From Desulfobacterales bacterium (GTDB lineage Bacteria; Desulfobacterota; Desulfobacteria; Desulfobacterales; Desulfosalsimonadaceae), in NCBI GenBank assembly GCA_018334555.1, contig JAGXLR010000009.1, positions 1-36,065 of the forward strand: a stretch of DNA of 36,065 bases, in the 5' to 3' direction. The position numbers were made by a program, and so were the translations under genes. Below are positions 30,990-36,065 of this stretch, in pieces. Below the pieces are notes generated by a model. It saw only the letters and a list, made by a program, of their open reading frames with translations. It ran no database searches and was not told the origin of the DNA. Every line of letters begins with the position of its first letter. Positions within the stretch are counted from its first letter, which is position 1.

Positions 30990-33392
30990 ATGGGTAATCG
31001 AAGCTACATCATCAATATCGGAAAAGCCCTTTTAATTGGGCTTTTAGTCTCAGTCATTGCCGGCTGTGCTGCAAAATCAGTCAGTGAAAAACAAATCGAC
31101 GAGGCACCCCCTGAATCCCTCAGCATTTCAGGAATCCATACGAGTCAAACCGATGATGGGATGCGCGTTTCGATTAAAGCCAACTCGCAGTTGAACTATA
31201 CGGCGGTCAAGCAGCGCGATCCGCTGGGGGTCATACTCTATCTTCCATTGGCCAAACTGGGGGATATAGGGAAGGTCAAGGTTGCCGAGAACGATATCAT
31301 CGATTCGGTTACCCCCTCGATGTCAGCGAATAAAAAGACCGCCCGGATTGAAATCGGTCTGCAGGCGGATTGCCCGTATAGCGTCGAAAAAGCCGGTTCC
31401 CAGCTAAATGTGATGTTTGGAAAAAAGCAGCCAGTAGCGGAGCCGCCGCGTGAAGCCGAATCGGCAGAGGCTACGCCGTTCGTGAGCGCTTCAAAATCTA
31501 CGGATGTCAAAGAGGCGGCTGAAGCGCCCTGCAAAACAGAAGGCGTGGGGGGCCATGAAGAAGCCCGGGTGACCGAAGAATCAAAAGGCCCGCAGCCGGA
31601 TCGATCCGGCGCCGATAGGGGTGAGCCGGCAACTGTAAAACGCGTTGATTTTTCGGCCCAAGAATCCGGAAAATCCGCTATTATCATTGAAACCTCGAAG
31701 CCGGTTGATTATCGGATCCAAAAGGTCAATCGGCGGGTTTTGAAAGTTCATCTGTTTGACAGCCGCCTGCCGGACTATCATCATCGCCGGCCTCTCATTA
31801 CCACCCGGTTTGACAGTGCGGTCGACCGGATCATCCCGGCTCAGGCTTCCGAGAAAGAGAACCGGACCGATATCGTGGTTGAACTCCGGGAAGAGGTGCC
31901 ATATCGGCCCATTCAATCAAACGATCTTTTAACTATCCATTTCGAACCCTCATCCATTGAGCCCAGGCCGTTTGAGGCCGCCAACCTGCCGCCGTGGCAA
32001 AAGGTGCTGGAGGATTCCGCCACGCCAGGTAAGGTCTCGATGGCAGAGAAACCGACTGAAAAGGCCGCCGAGGCAGAGGATCCTTATGCGGCGTTGCTCG
32101 AAGAGGATAAAGAGTATACGGGCCAGAAGATTGCCCTGGACTTTTTTGAAACAAACATCAAAAACGTGTTCCGCATCCTCCAGAAGGTGAGCGGGAAAAA
32201 TTTCGCCATTGACCCCAATGTTACGGGTACGGTGACGCTTTCATTTCAGGAGCCGGTGCCCTGGGATCAGGTGATGGATCTGGTTTTGCAAATGAACGGA
32301 CTCGGAAAGGTCGAAAAAGGCAACATCGTCCGGATCGCCACAAAAGAAACCTTAAGACAGGAAGAGGAAGCCAGGCGGGAGCGAATTCAGGCCATCAAGG
32401 AGCGGCAGGAACAAAAAAAGCAGCTGGAGCCAATGGTTACCGAGTATATCGAAATCAGCTATGCCAACGCCCAGAATGAAATTCTGCCCCATGTGAAGGA
32501 TGTGCTTTCTGAAGAACGCGGCAATATTTCAGTGGACCAGCGAAATAATCAGCTGATCATTACGGATACCAAGGAAAAAATTCGCAAGGCCAAGGAAATC
32601 ATCGCCAGAATTGATAAGGTGACGCCTCAGGTGATTATTGAATGCCGGATTGTCGAGGCCAATGATAGCTTTAGCCGAAAGGTCGGTGTCAGTTGGAGCG
32701 CAGGAGGCGAAGATATCTATAAATCCGAATTGGGGGGCAACTATTCCTACGAAACGGTCATAAACACGCCGTTTGTCGGCACTGCCGAGGGAGAAGAGGC
32801 CATACAGAGCCCCAGCACCTTCAACTTCTCCTTTGAACGGCTGCCCAGTATGGGCACCCCTTTTGTGCTGGACGCCACCCTGCGGGCAATGGAAACCGAT
32901 CAGCTGGTAAAGATTATCTCCACGCCCAAGGTGGTCACCCTTGACAACAAAGAGGCCACTATTACCCAGGGCATTGAATGGCCCTATCAAAATGTCGAAG
33001 ACGAGGATGTGGAAACCGAGTTTAAGGAAATCGAGTTGACCCTTAAAGTAACGCCCCATATCACGCCGGATGATCGGGTATCCTTGGAGATCAATCTGAA
33101 AAAGGACGATATCTATGAGATTACCCCCGCCGGTGAACCGGCCCTGTCAACCAATGAGGCGCTGACCGAGCTGCTGATTGACGACGGTCAAACCATTGTT
33201 ATCGGCGGCATCGTCAAGCGGACCGAAAATAACGCGGAATCCGGGCTTCCCCTATTAAAGGATGTGCCGGGCATTGGCTGGCTTTTCCGGGCCAACCAGG
33301 ATGAGGTCGAAAAACGGGAGCTTCTGATATTCATGACCCCCAATATCGTCCAACTCGAACAGCGGGGACTCGTTCAGGCGGAAAATGAATGA
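30990..33392 (+). CDS. pilQ: Type IV pilus secretin PilQ, with apparent lipobox
   Basis: An 800-residue outer-membrane secretin. The N-terminus (ALLIGLLVSVIAGCAAKS) has a lipobox with Cys26, so it is probably lipidated. Two AMIN-like β-domains that should bind peptidoglycan follow (about residues 45-150 and 215-320), joined by a Pro/Glu-rich linker. The STN/N0 domain (about 380-450) is FFETNIKNVFRILQKVSGKNFAIDPNVTGTV. An N1 domain (about 480-560) is YIEISYANAQNEILPHVKDVLS. The secretin β-channel (about 640-795) includes STPKVVTLDNKEATITQG and GQTIVIGGIVKRTENNAESGLPLLKDVPGIGWLFR, ending ELLIFMTPNIV. It forms the pore through which the pilus passes. A GGAG site lies ~10 nt before the ATG. Confidence 0.94.
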   Translation: MGNRSYIINIGKALLIGLLVSVIAGCAAKSVSEKQIDEAPPESLSISGIHTSQTDDGMRVSIKANSQLNYTAVKQRDPLGVILYLPLAKLGDIGKVKVAENDIIDSVTPSMSANKKTARIEIGLQADCPYSVEKAGSQLNVMFGKKQPVAEPPREAESAEATPFVSASKSTDVKEAAEAPCKTEGVGGHEEARVTEESKGPQPDRSGADRGEPATVKRVDFSAQESGKSAIIIETSKPVDYRIQKVNRRVLKVHLFDSRLPDYHHRRPLITTRFDSAVDRIIPAQASEKENRTDIVVELREEVPYRPIQSNDLLTIHFEPSSIEPRPFEAANLPPWQKVLEDSATPGKVSMAEKPTEKAAEAEDPYAALLEEDKEYTGQKIALDFFETNIKNVFRILQKVSGKNFAIDPNVTGTVTLSFQEPVPWDQVMDLVLQMNGLGKVEKGNIVRIATKETLRQEEEARRERIQAIKERQEQKKQLEPMVTEYIEISYANAQNEILPHVKDVLSEERGNISVDQRNNQLIITDTKEKIRKAKEIIARIDKVTPQVIIECRIVEANDSFSRKVGVSWSAGGEDIYKSELGGNYSYETVINTPFVGTAEGEEAIQSPSTFNFSFERLPSMGTPFVLDATLRAMETDQLVKIISTPKVVTLDNKEATITQGIEWPYQNVEDEDVETEFKEIELTLKVTPHITPDDRVSLEINLKKDDIYEITPAGEPALSTNEALTELLIDDGQTIVIGGIVKRTENNAESGLPLLKDVPGIGWLFRANQDEVEKRELLIFMTPNIVQLEQRGLVQAENE

Positions 33393-33454
33393 TCGTTCTT
33401 TTTATTTAAGCCTTCGAATGTTTTGAATCATAATTTTTGAAAGGATATTATCTT

Positions 33455-36065
33455 ATGAAAGCCCAATATGCCAAGATAACCATTCAGGTGATCCTTATTA
33501 GCCTGCTGGCATTTTTACTTATCGGCTGCAGTGGCGATAGCTCGCATCATGGCGACGGCGATGATACGGCCTCCATATCCATGTCCGCCAGCTCGACCGA
33601 AGTTCCGGCTGACGGGTCCGGTTCCACGGCAATAACCGCCACGCTCACGAATTCATCGGGTGAGGCCGTTGAAAAAGGGACGGATGTATCCTTTTCTACC
33701 GACATAGGAAAATTTGAGAACGGCCAAAAGACTCACAGTGTCAGCACAACGGGCGACTCGGGCAGCGTCACCGTATCATTGATGTCCGATGAGAGAACCG
33801 GGGACACGATTGTAAAGGCGACATCAAACGGGGTTACCCAAAGTGTCAAGGTTACCTTTGTCGAGGGCGGTATCGCAGAGGCGGCCTATCTTTCCGTGGG
33901 GACCTCGACGAACACGGTAAAAACGGACAACTCCGACAGCGCTGAAATTACCGCCGTCGTGCTGGATAAAAGCAGGGCGCCGATTGAGGGAATATCGGTT
34001 GCGTTCAGGACGATTTCAGAAGATGGGAGTGCCGGTGCCGGCCAGTTAAGCGATTCAAGCATGGTGACCGATGAAAAGGGACAGGCGGTTGTCAAATTCT
34101 CTGCAGGGGTTGGGGACAAAAGAAACCAGGTCGTGACTGTGGTAGCTGCTGTCGAGGGCCTGGCGCCAAAGCAGGTCCCGATTCAGGTGCAGGGCACCCG
34201 GGTTGAGCTGGAAACCGAGGGCTCCACAGACCTTGAAGCCGGGGTCGGTTCCTCGACACTCAAGATTATTGTCAAAGACGCCTCGGAAAACGAGGTGTTC
34301 GACGCCCCTGTAGAGGTGAGCCTGGCGCCGGAATCCACCGGCGTTGTCGCCATTGATCCGGGCACCGGCCGAACAGACGAGAACGGAGAGATCCGGGTGA
34401 CGGTCTCCGGTCTGGGCGTTGGAGAGGCCATAGTTAAAGCCGAATCTTTGGGGGCCTCGGCTACCCAGACCTACATGGTTGACGATCCGAACAAGGTCTT
34501 CCAGATCATCGATCCGGCAGAGGACGTAGTGGCCGCATCAACCAATGAGGGCCGCAGAATCACCGTCCGTTCCCCCGGGATTGAAAAGGTAACCTTTGCG
34601 TCGACCATCGGCGGCTGGGATGCGAACGGGGAAAAAGTCATTGAAAAATCAGTTGCAGATAATAAGGCGTCGGCGGTTTTCCATTCGGCTGATGCCGGCA
34701 CGGCCACTATACAGGTATACGCCTCTGAGGATACCTCTTTAACGGACTCCATGAAGATCGCCGTATCGGCTACCGCCAGCGAGGCAAGAAAAGTCGATCT
34801 ACAGGCCGACCAGAACGTCGTGATGCCGAGTACCGAACAGGCCGAGAACTCCGTGACACTCCGGGCCAAGGTGAAAAATGCCGGCAACCAGGTGGTGGGC
34901 AATGCCCCCGTCCTGTTTAGGATACAGAACCCCATCGGCGGCGGGGAGTATGTATCGCCGGCCATCGCCTATACCGACAATTCGGGGATCGCTAAATCCA
35001 CCTTTACATCAGGCTCTCTGGTCGCAGGGGCTGATGGGGTAACGATAACCGCGGAGCTTATTAATAGAGACGTGTCAGATGATGTCTATATCGTGATCGG
35101 CGGCGAATCCGCATCGGTGACCATGGGCCGCAGCACAGAGGTGGAATCGATCAACAATGATACCTCCTATAAACTGCCCATGTCGGTGCTGGTGACCGAC
35201 GCCAACGGGTCGCCGGTTGAAGACGCGAAAGTGACCCTTAACCTCTTTCCCTCGCATTATCGGGTTGGCGATTGGGAAAGCCGGGAGGTTTGGGAAAACG
35301 ATAAGCTGGAGACCATTTGTGTACCGATAGTTGATGGGACCCGCCCAAATGAGGATACCAACAAAAACCTGATCCTCGATGAGGGCGAAGACATCAATCA
35401 GGATGGCCAGTTGACCCCCCCGATGCCATCGGCCGGCGAAGCCCCGGATGTCGTCACTACGGATGAAAATGGGGTGGCCAACTTCAACCTGATCTATTTA
35501 AAAGCCTACGCCGCATGGGTTAAGGATGAAATCACCGCCAGCACGCTGGTTTCCGGCACCGAAACGTCCACGACTTATCATTTCGTTCTGCCTTGGTCGG
35601 AAAGCGACGCGGATGAATGCAATCTTCCGGATTCTCCGTTCTTTTTTGAAGAAACCGAGTCGGAAATCGATTCCATAGAGGTGGGCAACTCCGGGACGGA
35701 CCAAATCGTCGGGGACGGAAATAGCAGGGCCACCATACGGGCCACCGTAAAGGCCAACGACGGCTCCGGGATAGGCGGAAAGACGGTTGAGTTCAGCACC
35801 ACGCTGGGGAGTTTTACCTCCGGCACTACGAAAACGACGGATGAGAATGGGGTGGCCACCATCATCCTCCGATCGGAAAAAGCCCTGGGCACTGCCGTTG
35901 TGACTGCGAACGCCAGCGGATTCACGGATAAAGTCGAAGTGGAATTCGTCGGCGGTCCACCGGCATCGATTACCGTTGCGGCCATTCCGACAACGGTTCC
36001 GCCGAATGAACCAAGTACGATCGTGGCGACGCTCAGGGATGAATACGGCAACCCGGTCGAAGGGG
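33455..36065 (+). CDS. Ig-like repeat (Big_1/invasin-type) lipoprotein, C-terminus beyond window
   Basis: The frame is open from ATG 33455 to the right edge (870 codons) with AAAGGA about 10 nt upstream. The signal (VILISLLAFLLIGC) has a lipobox with Cys25, followed by SGDSS and an Asp/His-rich spacer, so the protein is anchored to a membrane as a lipoprotein. At least seven tandem Ig-like domains of ~90-110 residues follow, and an eighth begins at the edge. Each has the Big_1 pattern ITATL.N..G.PVEG..V.FST..G and TDENGVA. Between domains six and seven, DTNKNLILDEGEDINQDGQL (35356-35415) resembles a calcium-binding loop. It directly follows pilQ by 62 bp on the same strand, so it may be a surface or pilus-associated adhesin. 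Its position suggests, but does not prove, a pilus role. Confidence 0.85.
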   Translation, partial: MKAQYAKITIQVILISLLAFLLIGCSGDSSHHGDGDDTASISMSASSTEVPADGSGSTAITATLTNSSGEAVEKGTDVSFSTDIGKFENGQKTHSVSTTGDSGSVTVSLMSDERTGDTIVKATSNGVTQSVKVTFVEGGIAEAAYLSVGTSTNTVKTDNSDSAEITAVVLDKSRAPIEGISVAFRTISEDGSAGAGQLSDSSMVTDEKGQAVVKFSAGVGDKRNQVVTVVAAVEGLAPKQVPIQVQGTRVELETEGSTDLEAGVGSSTLKIIVKDASENEVFDAPVEVSLAPESTGVVAIDPGTGRTDENGEIRVTVSGLGVGEAIVKAESLGASATQTYMVDDPNKVFQIIDPAEDVVAASTNEGRRITVRSPGIEKVTFASTIGGWDANGEKVIEKSVADNKASAVFHSADAGTATIQVYASEDTSLTDSMKIAVSATASEARKVDLQADQNVVMPSTEQAENSVTLRAKVKNAGNQVVGNAPVLFRIQNPIGGGEYVSPAIAYTDNSGIAKSTFTSGSLVAGADGVTITAELINRDVSDDVYIVIGGESASVTMGRSTEVESINNDTSYKLPMSVLVTDANGSPVEDAKVTLNLFPSHYRVGDWESREVWENDKLETICVPIVDGTRPNEDTNKNLILDEGEDINQDGQLTPPMPSAGEAPDVVTTDENGVANFNLIYLKAYAAWVKDEITASTLVSGTETSTTYHFVLPWSESDADECNLPDSPFFFEETESEIDSIEVGNSGTDQIVGDGNSRATIRATVKANDGSGIGGKTVEFSTTLGSFTSGTTKTTDENGVATIILRSEKALGTAVVTANASGFTDKVEVEFVGGPPASITVAAIPTTVPPNEPSTIVATLRDEYGNPVEG

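Noticed and set aside
1-36065. CRISPR array, tRNA, rRNA or phage genes
   Set aside because: No regularly spaced direct repeats, cloverleaf-like segments, rRNA signatures or phage proteins were seen in the gaps or genes.

Overview
The window looks like a chromosomal segment of a strictly anaerobic, acyl-CoA-metabolising deltaproteobacterium, most likely a Desulfobacterales-type sulfate reducer. This is inferred from gene content (several AMP-forming acyl-CoA synthetases, CoA transferases, a glycyl-radical-enzyme remnant, a diderm type IV pilus operon) and from intergenic repeats of a kind I associate with that group. There is no rRNA, tRNA, phage gene, transposase or CRISPR array that I can see.

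Layout. 1-439: the 5' part of an unrecognised minus-strand gene that leaves the window. 440-973: gene-free and repeat-bearing. 974-2448: a methyltransferase and an exported DUF3108-like protein (+). 2461-4323: a second methyltransferase and a CaCA-type Na+/Ca2+ antiporter (-). 4383-6206: a FadD-type long-chain acyl-CoA synthetase (-). 6461-7630: an eRF1-like (baeRF) protein (+). 7625-8591: a glycyl radical enzyme that has lost its middle (pseudogene, -). 8757-15403: a tight four-gene minus-strand operon encoding a CoA-transferase-like/GNAT fusion, AcsA, an AcuC-type deacetylase and a second acyl-CoA synthetase. 15618-19169: a divergent operon for long NfeD (ClpP-type protease), short NfeD, flotillin-like FloA and an unknown membrane protein. 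19170-20117: a repeat island. 20118-22304: a large acetyl-CoA hydrolase/transferase-family protein. 22540-24177: an ATP-PEP-carboxykinase homologue with most catalytic residues replaced. 24182-25453: diaminopimelate decarboxylase (-). 25834-27363: a REC-GAF-HD-GYP regulator. 27979-33392: pilMNOPQ. 33455 to the right edge: a large Ig-repeat lipoprotein.

Two places look most novel. First, the 8757-15403 operon puts two AMP-forming acyl-CoA synthetases, each with the PKTRSGK lysine that is the known acetylation switch of Acs (residue 609 in AcsA here), next to a lysine deacetylase and a GNAT domain fused to a CoA-transferase-like domain whose expected catalytic Glu reads Gln (Q244). This resembles Pat, in which a GNAT is fused to an inactive acyl-CoA synthetase, but built on another metabolic scaffold. 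It may be a self-contained acetylation on/off circuit for acetate activation. Second, the PEPCK homologue at 22540 keeps the P-loop Lys-Thr and the overall fold signature but has replaced the residues equivalent to E. coli R65, K213, H232 and D269. It is a probable pseudoenzyme or re-purposed kinase-like protein.

The intergenic regions carry at least two dispersed repeat families. One is a MITE-like element with TCGTAAAAA-type inverted ends, found as a 498-bp copy with 23-bp perfect inverted ends and as a ~150-bp copy bounded by a 12-bp direct repeat. The other is a short family with the core CGCTCAATTTAGG.
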